From: Puniceicoccales bacterium
GTDB lineage: Bacteria; Verrucomicrobiota; Verrucomicrobiia; Opitutales; JAIRKQ01
Direction: 5' to 3'
Assembly: GCA_031266155.1 (NCBI GenBank)
Contig: JAISBO010000078.1
Coordinates: 1-22,899, forward strand
Length of the DNA stretch: 22,899 bases
A program made the position numbers and the translations under genes. This document shows positions 7,633 through 14,316 of the stretch, piece after piece; position 1 is the first letter of the stretch; the number at the start of each line of letters is the position of its first letter. A model generated the notes under the pieces. The model was given only the letters and a program-made list of their open reading frames with translations. It was not told where the DNA came from and did no database searches.

Positions 7633-8313
7633 ATGCAAGAGGAAGTAACGGAAAGTGACATTCTGGTAAGGGCACAAAGGGCCATAAATGACGATGATTT
7701 TACCTATGCTAAATTTTTGTATCGTGAGGCTCTGGTTATTAATCCTCAAGATATTGCAGCGAGGACAGCGATGCATGAATTAAGGAGGAAATCTTCCGTT
7801 TCCACTTCCCTATTCGATGGGATTAGGTTTGTTTTTTTCGCCATAAAACTATTAATTTGTAAGGCCAATGGAAGTTATGACCAGGTAATCAATGCTGCTG
7901 AAAAATTGCTGGATATCAATCCGGCGAGCGAATTTGCCCTTAGAAATATTTTATACGCAGCCTATGGTGCTGGATATCACAAGTTGGCAATATTTGTATC
8001 ACAAAAAGTAATAGCAACGGGGGCTGAACTGGAAGATTTAGTTGTCATAGCACATTCATATCTCAATGAAAAAATATTTGACCAGGCTGCTAAAATTGCA
8101 AAAGAAGCCATGGAACTGGACCCTGCCAATGAAGAAGCAAAGGATATCCTTTGGAAATCGTCCATAGAAAAACATATGAACTCTAATGTTTCGTTGGTAA
8201 CTGCCGACGGGAATAAGCGATTTGTGCCTCCCAAAGTAGATGCTGACAAAATTTTCATTGCTTCTCCTTCCTCCCACGAAGAACAAGGAAAGAAAAATAG
8301 CAACAAGCGTTAG
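7633..8313 (+). CDS. Tetratricopeptide-repeat protein of unknown role
   Basis: The 226-residue product contains helical repeats of TPR type: the first around residues 5-45 (AINDDDFTYAKFLYREALVINP), later ones around YDQVINAAEKLLDINPAS and IFDQAAKIAKEAMELDPANEEA. The -INP-, -DP- turns at repeat ends are characteristic. There is no signal peptide; a moderately hydrophobic stretch (IRFVFFAIKLLIC, about residues 62-74) might be a weak membrane association. The C-terminus is polar and Lys/Ser-rich. The start at 7633 lies just after the glmM stop; an ATG at 7603 would overlap glmM. Neither has a strong ribosome binding site. TPRs usually mediate protein-protein contacts. The specific partner is unknown; the neighbours hint at envelope work. 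Confidence 0.8.
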   Translation: MQEEVTESDILVRAQRAINDDDFTYAKFLYREALVINPQDIAARTAMHELRRKSSVSTSLFDGIRFVFFAIKLLICKANGSYDQVINAAEKLLDINPASEFALRNILYAAYGAGYHKLAIFVSQKVIATGAELEDLVVIAHSYLNEKIFDQAAKIAKEAMELDPANEEAKDILWKSSIEKHMNSNVSLVTADGNKRFVPPKVDADKIFIASPSSHEEQGKKNSNKR

Positions 8314-8330
8314 ATAAAAAGAGGTGGGAA

Positions 8331-9257
8331 ATGAAAGACTCTAAGGATAGGATTGTTATTGGGCTGTGCACTTTTAATCGCCATGAGCCTTTGAAAGAAG
8401 CACTGGATAGCCTGTCGCAAATCGATATTCCAGAAACATCGGAAATAGAATTTGTTCTGGTTGACAACGATGGGAATGGGGAAGCAAAATACATTTTCGA
8501 CGCCTACGCCCCCGACATGCCATTCAAATGTCACTATTTTGTAGAGAAAAATCGAGGGCTTGCCCATGTTAGGAATCGGGTAATAGAAGAAGCACTAAAA
8601 CTGAGTGCAACGGCTATTGCCATGTTCGACGACGATGAAATTGTAGCACGGGAATGGCTCGTAGAGCTATACAAGGCATTCAAAGAGTCGAGATCCGATG
8701 GCGTCGCCGGAACGGTTTATAGATTACTTCCGACGGACTCATCAAACCTTGTCAAAAAACTTTGGCCTAATTCCAAAGAACCTGCGAATACTTCTCTCAG
8801 GTTATTACCTACAAACAATTGCCTATTTTCAACTAGTTTGGTAGACCCCAAGGGGGGAAATATACGATTTAACAATGCTTTCAACTTTTCAGGACGGGAA
8901 GATTTAGTATTTTCATTTGATGCCACATTCCAGGGAGCGAAATTCTCATCTGCCCCCCAAGCTATTGTAATCGAAAAATTTTCCAAGGGAAGAAGTACGT
9001 TTAAATATCTGCTAAAGCGATGGTTCGATACTGGGATTACCGATGTAATGGTGGCTAGGCATTACGGCTTTGGGGTGAAGAAACGCACATTGAAAGAAAT
9101 ATTAAGCATTACGTGGAGATGTCTGATCTTACCTTTCCTACTACTTGGAGGAGCTAAACCTCCCGCCGTTACTATTTTATATGTAACGGCTTCGTTGGGG
9201 TGGCTATGTGGACTGTTCGGCAAAAAAACGAATTACTATTTTAAGCATATCGACTAG
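8331..9257 (+). CDS. Family 2 (GT-A) glycosyltransferase
   Basis: The enzyme probably transfers a sugar from a nucleotide donor to an envelope glycan or lipid acceptor. The N-terminal GT-A fold shows IVIGLCTFNR, LVDND (43-47), NRGLAHVRN (74-82) and the metal-binding acidic motif FDDDE (99-103). A mid-region ANTSLRLLPTNNCLFS and GREDLVFS suits the acceptor/catalytic part. The C-terminus has hydrophobic stretches (CLILPFLLLGGA, TILYVTASLGWLCGLF) that likely hold it to the inner face of the membrane. A good ribosome binding site (GAGGTGGG) precedes the ATG, 17 bases after the TPR gene. The family is clear; donor and acceptor cannot be told from sequence. Confidence 0.85.
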   Translation: MKDSKDRIVIGLCTFNRHEPLKEALDSLSQIDIPETSEIEFVLVDNDGNGEAKYIFDAYAPDMPFKCHYFVEKNRGLAHVRNRVIEEALKLSATAIAMFDDDEIVAREWLVELYKAFKESRSDGVAGTVYRLLPTDSSNLVKKLWPNSKEPANTSLRLLPTNNCLFSTSLVDPKGGNIRFNNAFNFSGREDLVFSFDATFQGAKFSSAPQAIVIEKFSKGRSTFKYLLKRWFDTGITDVMVARHYGFGVKKRTLKEILSITWRCLILPFLLLGGAKPPAVTILYVTASLGWLCGLFGKKTNYYFKHID

Positions 9258-9289
9258 CTCAGCCCCTTTTGGTAAAGATTAGTTTTGAA

Positions 9290-9322
9290 GGCACGGAAAC
9301 GTTTGGCGTTTGCCCTGTTTTT
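9290..9322 (+). terminator. Weak candidate terminator after the glycosyltransferase gene
   Basis: The arms GGCA...AACG and CGTTTGCC can pair around a TTTGG loop if four bases bulge out of the 5' arm. A TTTTT run follows at 9318-9322. The bulge makes the hairpin weak, so this is only a candidate. It would end the glmM-TPR-glycosyltransferase transcript. Confidence 0.25.
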
Positions 9323-9329
9323 CTCCCTC

Positions 9330-9353
9330 AAAATGATGTAAAAAATGATGTAA
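9330..9353. repeat. Perfect tandem duplication of a 12-base unit
   Basis: The unit AAAATGATGTAA occurs twice back to back (9330-9341 and 9342-9353). It lies in non-coding sequence ahead of the tRNA. It may be a slippage product; no function is apparent. Confidence 0.8.
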
Positions 9354-9451
9354 AAAAACAGCAAAGTGAGCCCATGTAATGAAATGTCTTCAAATTTATA
9401 TTACTTGCACTTGCACAATTGAACATTTTATTTATTTCTGCTGGTGGCAGT

Positions 9452-9544
9452 GGAGAAATGGCTGAGTGGTCGAAAGCGCCTTCCTGCTAAGAAGGTGATC
9501 TCATAAAAAGGGGTCCGAGGGTTCGAATCCCTCTTTCTCCGCCA
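9452..9544 (+). tRNA. tRNA-Ser (anticodon GCU)
   Basis: The gene folds as a class II tRNA. The acceptor arms GGAGAAA (9452-9458) and TTTCTCC (9534-9540) pair fully. The anticodon stem CCTTC/GAAGG encloses CTGCTAA, so the anticodon is GCU and the tRNA reads AGC and AGU serine codons. A long variable arm (GTGATCTC...GGGGTCC) is typical of serine tRNAs. The T arm GAGGG-TTCGAAT-CCCTC is perfect, the discriminator is G, and CCA is encoded at 9542-9544. Confidence 0.96.
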
Positions 9545-9664
9545 CTACAATTGGAAAAAATTCCGCATGTTGGGATTATATGAATCGATATCCCATCAAT
9601 GGTTTCCCTTTTTTTGTGAAGAATGGAAACTAAATTTGAGCGACAGCTAGCTAATGCCCCAGGA
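9545..9664. other. Spacer between tRNA-Ser and the orphan small gene
   Basis: AT-rich sequence with no gene. A GGGAT...ATCCC imperfect palindrome (about 9574-9596) and a GTTTCC...GGAAAC pair with a long loop (9602-9630) are present. Neither is followed by a convincing T run on either strand, so I do not call a terminator. No repeated tRNA 3' end that would mark an integrated element is visible here. Confidence 0.4.
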
Positions 9665-9862
9665 TTAGTTTTCTGCCAATGTTTGCAACCAGTCGCAGTA
9701 GACTTCTGTGTTTCCTTCAAACGAAGATAAGGCCTCATTAAACTTTTCATCCTGGACGGGAACCTTTTCTTCGATTTCATATTTGAAGACATTGTAGGTT
9801 TCATTTTCAGCCGGAAGCCGTAGTTCGACCTCACCATCGCCCATAAAATCTCTCCATTTCAT
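9665..9862 (-). CDS. Orphan acidic 65-residue protein, unknown function
   Basis: The product starts MKWRDFMGDGEVELRLPAEN and ends WLQTLAEN. It is acidic, soluble-looking, without signal peptide, membrane segment or cysteine pair (one Cys). I do not recognise the family. The case for a real gene is the very strong ribosome binding site GAGGAGG (9876-9870), spaced 7 bases from the ATG at 9862; it is better than that of almost every neighbour. It lies 70 bases downstream of lpxA on the same strand and could share its transcript or have its own promoter. An 8-bp palindrome overlaps the ribosome binding site and may control translation. The antisense reading frame through the tRNA that also covers this region is not real. 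Confidence 0.7.
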   Translation of the reverse strand: MKWRDFMGDGEVELRLPAENETYNVFKYEIEEKVPVQDEKFNEALSSFEGNTEVYCDWLQTLAEN

Positions 9863-9872
9863 ATATTAACCT

Positions 9873-9889
9873 CCTCGAGACTCTCGAGG
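9873..9889 (-). promoter_or_regulatory. Palindrome overlapping the ribosome binding site of the orphan small gene
   Basis: CCTCGAGA-C-TCTCGAGG is a perfect 8-bp inverted repeat around one central base. In RNA it can fold as a 6-bp stem (CCTCGA/TCGAGG) with a GAGTC loop. The 3' arm overlaps the first bases of the GAGGAGG ribosome binding site, so the stem would hide part of it. Alternatively the repeat is a DNA operator for a dimeric repressor. No U run follows, so it is not a terminator of lpxA. Confidence 0.5.
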
Positions 9890-9932
9890 TTAGCAAGCAC
9901 CCTAGAAAAGGCAACATATTATTTTACGACTT

Positions 9933-10706
9933 TTATACAAATCCGCGAGAGGTAGAATCTATAAAACTCAAAAACTCATCCAGCAAATCGGACATAGGAA
10001 CCTCAGACTTAATTTTTTCAATGGCTTGCGTCTTGTTTAATCCGCTTAGATAGAAAATTTTAAATATTTTTTTTACCTGCGAAATCTGTTGGTCGGAAAA
10101 ATTATTCCTTTGCAGATTTACAACGTTCGGGCATCTAACCTTTGCAGGACTACCGTCGGCTAGCATATAGGGAAGGACATCCTGTGTGGTTTTCGATGAG
10201 GCGCCAATCATCGAATATTTACCAACTCTACAAAATTGGTGTACGCCCGCACCCCATCCAATGTTTGTAAAGTCTTGGAGAACAACATGTCCACCTAGGG
10301 CAGCTTGGCTACCCATTATTACACTATTACCCACGATGCAATCGTGGGCAACGTGGGCATAGGCGAGAAACACATTGTCATTACCTAAAATCGTCTCGCT
10401 TTCTTCCTTCGTGGCCGTATGTGCCGTACAATACTCCCGAAACATATTATTGTTGCCTATTTTGAGGCCAGGGCATCCTCCTGTGTATTTCAAATCCTGG
10501 GTTGGAGCCCCGATGTATGCATAAGGATAAATTGTATTATTTTCCCCCATTTGTGTTCTTCCATCTACGGTGGCATGGTGGAAAACATGCGTTCCTTTGC
10601 CCAGGGATACCATTTCTCCCACATAGGCATAGGCATCGACGCGAACATCATTGGCCAATTGGGCCCCTTTTTCAACTATTGCGGTCGAATGAATAATTGT
10701 TGACAT
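9933..10706 (-). CDS. lpxA: UDP-N-acetylglucosamine acyltransferase
   Basis: LpxA adds a 3-hydroxyacyl chain to UDP-GlcNAc, the first step of lipid A synthesis, in the cytosol. The 257 residues show the left-handed beta-helix hexapeptide pattern (for example VEKGAQLANDVRVDAYAYVG). The catalytic histidine is H121 in HVAHDCIVGN, followed by GSQAALGGHV and the family motif GAGVHQFCRVG. The C-terminal helical domain follows around residue 190. The start codon lies 2 bases after the stop of lpxC-fabZ, so the two are one operon that makes consecutive lipid A intermediates (LpxA product is the LpxC substrate). Confidence 0.95.
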   Translation of the reverse strand: MSTIIHSTAIVEKGAQLANDVRVDAYAYVGEMVSLGKGTHVFHHATVDGRTQMGENNTIYPYAYIGAPTQDLKYTGGCPGLKIGNNNMFREYCTAHTATKEESETILGNDNVFLAYAHVAHDCIVGNSVIMGSQAALGGHVVLQDFTNIGWGAGVHQFCRVGKYSMIGASSKTTQDVLPYMLADGSPAKVRCPNVVNLQRNNFSDQQISQVKKIFKIFYLSGLNKTQAIEKIKSEVPMSDLLDEFLSFIDSTSRGFV

Positions 10707-10708
10707 AG

Positions 10709-12040
10709 CTATTCCCCAGCTTTTATGAGCATAAACATTAACTGAGCCGACGAAACTACTTTGTCCCCTACCCTACACACTGCCTCTGCAATACCTATTT
10801 TCTCCCCTCTTTGCTTGAGAGATTTCACATGTATTTCGAGTTGGTCTCCTGGAGTTACCGCCTGGCGGAACTTAACTTTGTCGCAACTCATAAAATAGGC
10901 TATTTTATTGTTTTCAGGGCTGATATTATTTAACATCAAAATACCAGCTGTCTGTGCCATCGCTTCAAGCTGCAACACACCGGGCATAACCGGCTGCCCT
11001 GGGAAATGTCCAACGAAGTATGGTTCGTTGATTGTAACATTTTTTATGGCGCGAATTTCATCTTTTCCTATAATTTCGATAACCCTATCAACCATAATGA
11101 ATGGATATCTGTGCGGTAACAAATTCAGGATCCTGTTAATGTCGAACTCGATGTTCGAACTGATGAGGGGCCCAGCGGGAGATTTGGGAAGTAACTTCTG
11201 GCCAGATTCGATTAGCTTCCTTTGGGCATATATTTCCTTTGTCAATTCGGCATTCATTGAATGCCCGGGGCGGATGGCAATGATGTGAGCCTTCAGTGGA
11301 ACCCCAACCAACGAAATATCCCCGATTATATCCAAAATTTTATGCCTAACGAATTCATCCTTGAATCTCAATGGCTCTTTCGACAAAATTTGCTCCCCTT
11401 TGATCACTATCGCAGAATCTATGGTCCCTCCCCGCAACCGTCCTATTTTTAACAAATTTTCAATATCTTCGTAGTGAACGAAAGTCCTCGCTGGAGCGAT
11501 TTCGGCAATGAATGATTCCGAATCAACATCGATTGAAAGATGCTGTGTATACAGTCCATGGTCATCCACCAGAGTCGCCGTTATTTTTAAACCATCGTAG
11601 GGCAATGCCACCAGGGAACGGTTCCCTCTTGTAACGGTTATGGGTTCTCTGAGCTCGAAAATTTTTCTTTCGCTATCCTGTTCCACCCTCTCCGCTTGTA
11701 ATATTAAATTTACAAAATGTTTCGCGGAACCATCTAAAATGGGCGGTTCATCTCCGTTCAATTCAACGATAACATTGTCAATTTTCATAGCATATAGTGC
11801 AGAAAGAATATGCTCAACGGTACAAATTGTAACACCACCCGATATTAGTGACGTGGAACGGACCAATTCCCCTAAATTTCTGACGTTGGGAATAATTTCG
11901 GGCTTTCCAACCAAATCGATTCTTCTAAAAATTATACCAGTGTTCGGCTCCGCGGGTTTTATGGTCATTGTCGCGTGCTGTCCCATATGCAGTGACGCAC
12001 CTGAGATCGAAGACTCTCGAAAAATTGTATGCTGTCTCAT
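10709..12040 (-). CDS. lpxC: LpxC-FabZ fusion: UDP-3-O-acyl-GlcNAc deacetylase and 3-hydroxyacyl-ACP dehydratase
   Basis: Residues 1 to about 285 are LpxC, the zinc deacetylase that commits to lipid A. Its zinc and catalytic residues are visible: E76-H77 in TVEHILSAL, H233 and D237 in RHKILDIIGD, and H260 in GHSMN. Residues from about 300 to 443 are FabZ, which dehydrates 3-hydroxyacyl-ACP, with LLPHRYPFIMVDRV, H345 in HFPGQPVMPG and E359 in LQLEAMAQ. This fusion is known in Bacteroidetes and PVC bacteria. I start at 12040 (MRQHTIF), which gives 443 residues as expected. The AGG before this ATG is very close, and a longer N-terminus with an ATG at 12100 is possible. A TATACT box at 12086-12081 might be a -10. 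Confidence 0.94.
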   Translation of the reverse strand: MRQHTIFRESSISGASLHMGQHATMTIKPAEPNTGIIFRRIDLVGKPEIIPNVRNLGELVRSTSLISGGVTICTVEHILSALYAMKIDNVIVELNGDEPPILDGSAKHFVNLILQAERVEQDSERKIFELREPITVTRGNRSLVALPYDGLKITATLVDDHGLYTQHLSIDVDSESFIAEIAPARTFVHYEDIENLLKIGRLRGGTIDSAIVIKGEQILSKEPLRFKDEFVRHKILDIIGDISLVGVPLKAHIIAIRPGHSMNAELTKEIYAQRKLIESGQKLLPKSPAGPLISSNIEFDINRILNLLPHRYPFIMVDRVIEIIGKDEIRAIKNVTINEPYFVGHFPGQPVMPGVLQLEAMAQTAGILMLNNISPENNKIAYFMSCDKVKFRQAVTPGDQLEIHVKSLKQRGEKIGIAEAVCRVGDKVVSSAQLMFMLIKAGE

Positions 12041-12129
12041 CCTACTAGACCCGAAGCTATGAAGATCAATTCCTAAGTAAAGTATAACTTTAACAAACAT
12101 TATCCATTTTTTCTGGGCACCATAAACTG

Positions 12130-12161
12130 AAAAACGCACCGCCAGAGGATGGTGCGTTTTT
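12130..12161 (-). terminator. Rho-independent terminator after the mraZ-rsmH-ftsL group
   Basis: AAAAACGCACC (12130-12140) and GGTGCGTTTTT (12151-12161) are perfect inverted repeats around a 10-base loop. On the minus strand the GC-rich stem CGCACC/GGTGCG is followed by a run of T, so it should stop transcripts coming from the ftsL-like gene, whose stop is 25 bases upstream. The A run on the other side makes it potentially bidirectional, but no plus-strand gene reads toward it. Confidence 0.85.
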
Positions 12162-12185
12162 GCTACTACAATTGTCGTAATTTTA

Positions 12186-12578
12186 TTAATTACGCATGGT
12201 TAGACTAGTTTGTTTTGGAAATTTTTCCTGGGAAAATTGATTCGCAACTTTGCTGGTCGAATGGTTTAGTGCGTAAAAATTGACATCCGTTTTTGATATT
12301 TTTACCGTATTGTGCACATCCGCCACCACGAGACCATTGGCTTCGATGAATTCGTGTAGGGACTGGACGGAACTAAGTTTCAAAATTTTCGTATCCAGTT
12401 CTGTATTTTTTGTGGCGTACAGGAATAAAACTCGTTCATGTTCTGATATTTTTCGTCCACAGGATATTATGTTTTGCCTCGCTTTGACCAAAAACAAAGA
12501 CAGGGAAAATGACATGAAAACACCGCCTATGCACAACAATGTACAAATTTGAAAAAATCTGTCTGACTTATTTTTCAT
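12186..12578 (-). CDS. ftsL: FtsL-like cell division protein
   Basis: The 130-residue product has the FtsL layout: a short basic cytoplasmic tail (MKNKSDRFFQ), one membrane segment at about residues 11-30 (ICTLLCIGGVFMSFSLSLFL), then a helical heptad-like region and a polar end. FtsL joins FtsB and FtsQ to activate septal peptidoglycan synthesis. FtsL proteins share little sequence, so the call rests on topology and on position directly after rsmH, its standard place in the dcw cluster. I prefer the ATG at 12578; a TTG at 12584 overlaps the rsmH stop (TTGA). A strong terminator follows, so no ftsI or mur gene is in this transcript. Confidence 0.65.
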   Translation of the reverse strand: MKNKSDRFFQICTLLCIGGVFMSFSLSLFLVKARQNIISCGRKISEHERVLFLYATKNTELDTKILKLSSVQSLHEFIEANGLVVADVHNTVKISKTDVNFYALNHSTSKVANQFSQEKFPKQTSLTMRN

Positions 12579-12580
12579 AT

Positions 12581-13525
12581 TCAATCCAGTATGCTGCGTG
12601 TTTTTTCTAAAATGCGTAGTTTGGCGGATCGGCTACGGGGATTATGATCCACTTCGGTTTCATCGGAAGTAATCGGTTTTTTCGTTAAAATATTGGCATA
12701 GGCAACCCGGTCTTGTTGGGGTTGGCTATCGAATTTGTCAATCGCTTTGCCGGCCATTTGGTTGAAAAACTTTTTAACGATCTTGTCTTCTAGGGAATGA
12801 AAACTGATTACGGCTAGTCGCCCAGCCATCGCTAATTTGTCGAACAAAACGGGTAATGCCGCTTCTAGGGAAGCCAATTCATCGTTGATAAAAATCCTTA
12901 TCCCTTGAAATGTTTTGGTGGCCGGATGAATTTTTTGTCCCGTTTTCTTTGGAATACAGCCGGAAACGATTTTAGCAAAACTATCGGCATATTTCATGTC
13001 CGGGTTTTTTCTATTGTCTAAAATGGCAGAGATGATTTTTTTCCAATATTCCTCCTCTCCGTAATCCCGAATGGCTGTTACCAATTCCCGTTCACTGGCT
13101 TTGTATAGAAAGTCTGCCGCCGTAATCCCATGGCTGTTATCCATTCGCATGTCCAACGGGGTGTGATACCTAAAAGAAAACCCTCTGTTTTCGTCATCGA
13201 GTTGGAAGGATGAAACTCCCAAATCCATTACAATGCCATCCAATGAAGGCACACGTAAGCAGCCGACCTCGGAAAAATTAACCTGATAAAATCTAAAGTT
13301 ACTATAGGTCAGCGAAAGCTTTTGGGCTCGTTGTTTAGCACTTGGATCGCAGTCGATGGCGTAGACAAAATTCTTCTCATTGGCCTGCAACAGGGCTTCA
13401 CTATGCCCTCCCCCACCGAACGTACAGTCCAAAAACTGTCCTCCCTTGGATGGGTTTAACCATTTCACAACATCGTTCAGAAGAACCGAACAATGGGATA
13501 ATGATAACTGTGCCTCTTCTATCAT
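12581..13525 (-). CDS. rsmH: 16S rRNA m4C1402 methyltransferase
   Basis: RsmH (MraW) N4-methylates C1402 of 16S rRNA at the decoding centre. The 314 residues match the family. The N-terminal HCSVLLNDVVKWLNP and the SAM-binding DCTFGGGGHS (33-42) are diagnostic. Further blocks are IVMDLGVSSFQLDDENRGFSF, PLDMRMD, the KTFQGIRIFINDEL segment and the C-terminal AVISFHSLEDKIVKKFF and NPRSRSAKLR. The ATG overlaps the mraZ stop as ATGA, which implies translational coupling in the order mraZ-rsmH-ftsL. Confidence 0.97.
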   Translation of the reverse strand: MIEEAQLSLSHCSVLLNDVVKWLNPSKGGQFLDCTFGGGGHSEALLQANEKNFVYAIDCDPSAKQRAQKLSLTYSNFRFYQVNFSEVGCLRVPSLDGIVMDLGVSSFQLDDENRGFSFRYHTPLDMRMDNSHGITAADFLYKASERELVTAIRDYGEEEYWKKIISAILDNRKNPDMKYADSFAKIVSGCIPKKTGQKIHPATKTFQGIRIFINDELASLEAALPVLFDKLAMAGRLAVISFHSLEDKIVKKFFNQMAGKAIDKFDSQPQQDRVAYANILTKKPITSDETEVDHNPRSRSAKLRILEKTRSILD

Positions 13526-13980
13526 AGTCCGAGTTGTGTTAAAATTACGCTGATTTCATCATCTTCTTCCTCATCCCTATTCAAATACTTTTCGTACCTT
13601 ACCGGATCCCAGATGCTAAAAGTTATAAAATTACCCACCATCAGGATTTCCCTGTTTAACCCCCCATGGGAACAAAGCATTTGATTGAGCAAAATCCTCC
13701 CCTGGTTATCGCAGGTAAGCTGGTCAGCCTTTGAAAAAAGTTTCGTGAGGGTTTTTTGACCCTTTTTATCTCCCAGACTTACATTGGAAGCCTTCTCTCT
13801 CAATTTTTCTACCATTTTGGGAGGATAGACGATTATGCATCCGGATGGGTTGGGAATGGCAACGTACACTTCATATTGTTCAGACCCAAATCTCCATTTC
13901 GCCGGCAATAGTACCCTACCCTTCTCGTCCGGGCTGCGCCGATGCTCACCTACATAAATATTATTTGAGTTCTGTAACAT
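13522..13980 (-). CDS. mraZ: Transcriptional regulator MraZ
   Basis: MraZ is a ring-forming DNA-binding protein of the AbrB/SpoVT swapped-hairpin type that represses its own dcw operon in E. coli. Both conserved DxxxR repeats are visible: DEKGR at 18-22 and DNQGR at 91-95, each followed by a hydrophobic (V/I)LLP/N segment. The 152 residues match the family. The ribosome binding site is AGG, 7 bases before the ATG. It leads the operon with rsmH overlapping its end. Upstream lie boxes matching the known MraZ target, supporting autoregulation. Confidence 0.96.
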   Translation of the reverse strand: MLQNSNNIYVGEHRRSPDEKGRVLLPAKWRFGSEQYEVYVAIPNPSGCIIVYPPKMVEKLREKASNVSLGDKKGQKTLTKLFSKADQLTCDNQGRILLNQMLCSHGGLNREILMVGNFITFSIWDPVRYEKYLNRDEEEDDEISVILTQLGL

Positions 13981-13993
13981 TTTGACCTAAAGT

Positions 13994-14028
13994 CCCCACT
14001 CTTAAACAGTATCTCCCATTCTTTCCCA
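13994..14028 (-). promoter_or_regulatory. MraZ operator: TGGGR boxes with 10-base spacing
   Basis: On the minus strand the boxes read TGGGA (14028-14024), TGGGA (14018-14014), a degenerate TGTTT (14008-14004) and TGGGG (13998-13994). Every step is exactly 10 bases, so the spacers are 5 bases. In E. coli MraZ binds direct TGGGN repeats with 5-base spacers upstream of its own gene. The array lies 14 to 48 bases before the mraZ ATG and spans the proposed promoter. Confidence 0.75.
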
Positions 14029-14035
14029 CAGTCAA
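14008..14035 (-). promoter_or_regulatory. Candidate sigma70 promoter of mraZ
   Basis: On the minus strand TTGACT (14035-14030) and GATACT (14013-14008) are separated by 16 bases. They match five and four positions of TTGACA and TATAAT. The expected start near 14000 leaves a leader of about 20 bases before the mraZ ATG. The MraZ boxes overlap the spacer and the region downstream of the -10, so bound MraZ would block it. Confidence 0.5.
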
Positions 14036-14259
14036 TAATATTATGGAAAATTTGGTTAGGAAAAATGCGAAATATGCCCCAAATACTGCACCAGCGGATA
14101 AAAATTTTTTATGAAAATTTTAATCACCCACCACATTTCCAATGGACGTTCACAAAATTTTGTTCCAGAATAGAGACACTGTGACGGCCACCATGCTTAA
14201 AATCAAGCCTGTGGATTCAGTAATTGTTTTCCCAAAAAAAATTTCCTCCACGAAGCATT

Positions 14260-14288
14260 TTGATATCACTTTACTTTGGGGAGATAAC
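14260..14288 (+). promoter_or_regulatory. Candidate sigma70 promoter of dnaX
   Basis: TTGATA (14260-14265) and GATAAC (14283-14288) are 17 bases apart and match five and four positions of the consensus hexamers. Transcription from near 14295 would leave about 22 bases of leader containing the TAGGATT ribosome binding site of dnaX. Confidence 0.45.
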
Positions 14289-14316
14289 TTGCAGGATTCG
14301 AACGCCATAGGATTCT

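Larger units (their letters stand above)
9258..9451. other. Spacer between the glycosyltransferase gene and tRNA-Ser
   Basis: No gene is visible. The spacer holds a poor hairpin followed by a short T run (9290-9322), a perfect 12-base tandem duplication (9330-9353), and a doubled TTGCAC at 9405-9416. The TTGCAC hexamers could serve as -35 boxes for the tRNA gene but no good -10 sits at the right distance. Confidence 0.5.
13981..14316. other. Divergent control region between mraZ and dnaX
   Basis: This 336-base spacer contains the mraZ promoter and MraZ boxes at its left end and a candidate dnaX promoter at its right end. The middle (about 14040-14255) is AT-rich with A and T runs and no gene or RNA I can support. 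Confidence 0.5.

Noticed and set aside
9405..9433. TTGCAC as the -35 box of a tRNA-Ser promoter
   Set aside because: At 16 to 18 bases downstream the hexamers lack the conserved A at position two or match TATAAT poorly, so I could not support a promoter.
9487..9837. Minus-strand reading frame with a GGERGIRTLG-like end overlapping tRNA-Ser
   Set aside because: That peptide is the familiar artefact of translating the antisense strand of a serine tRNA; the same region already holds the tRNA and the better-supported 65-residue gene.
14288..14310. GGATTCGAACGCC, resembling a reversed tRNA T-loop before dnaX
   Set aside because: On the minus strand TTCGAAT is present but the flanking bases do not pair as a T stem and no acceptor, anticodon or D arm follows; also no matching tRNA fragment that would mark an attachment site.
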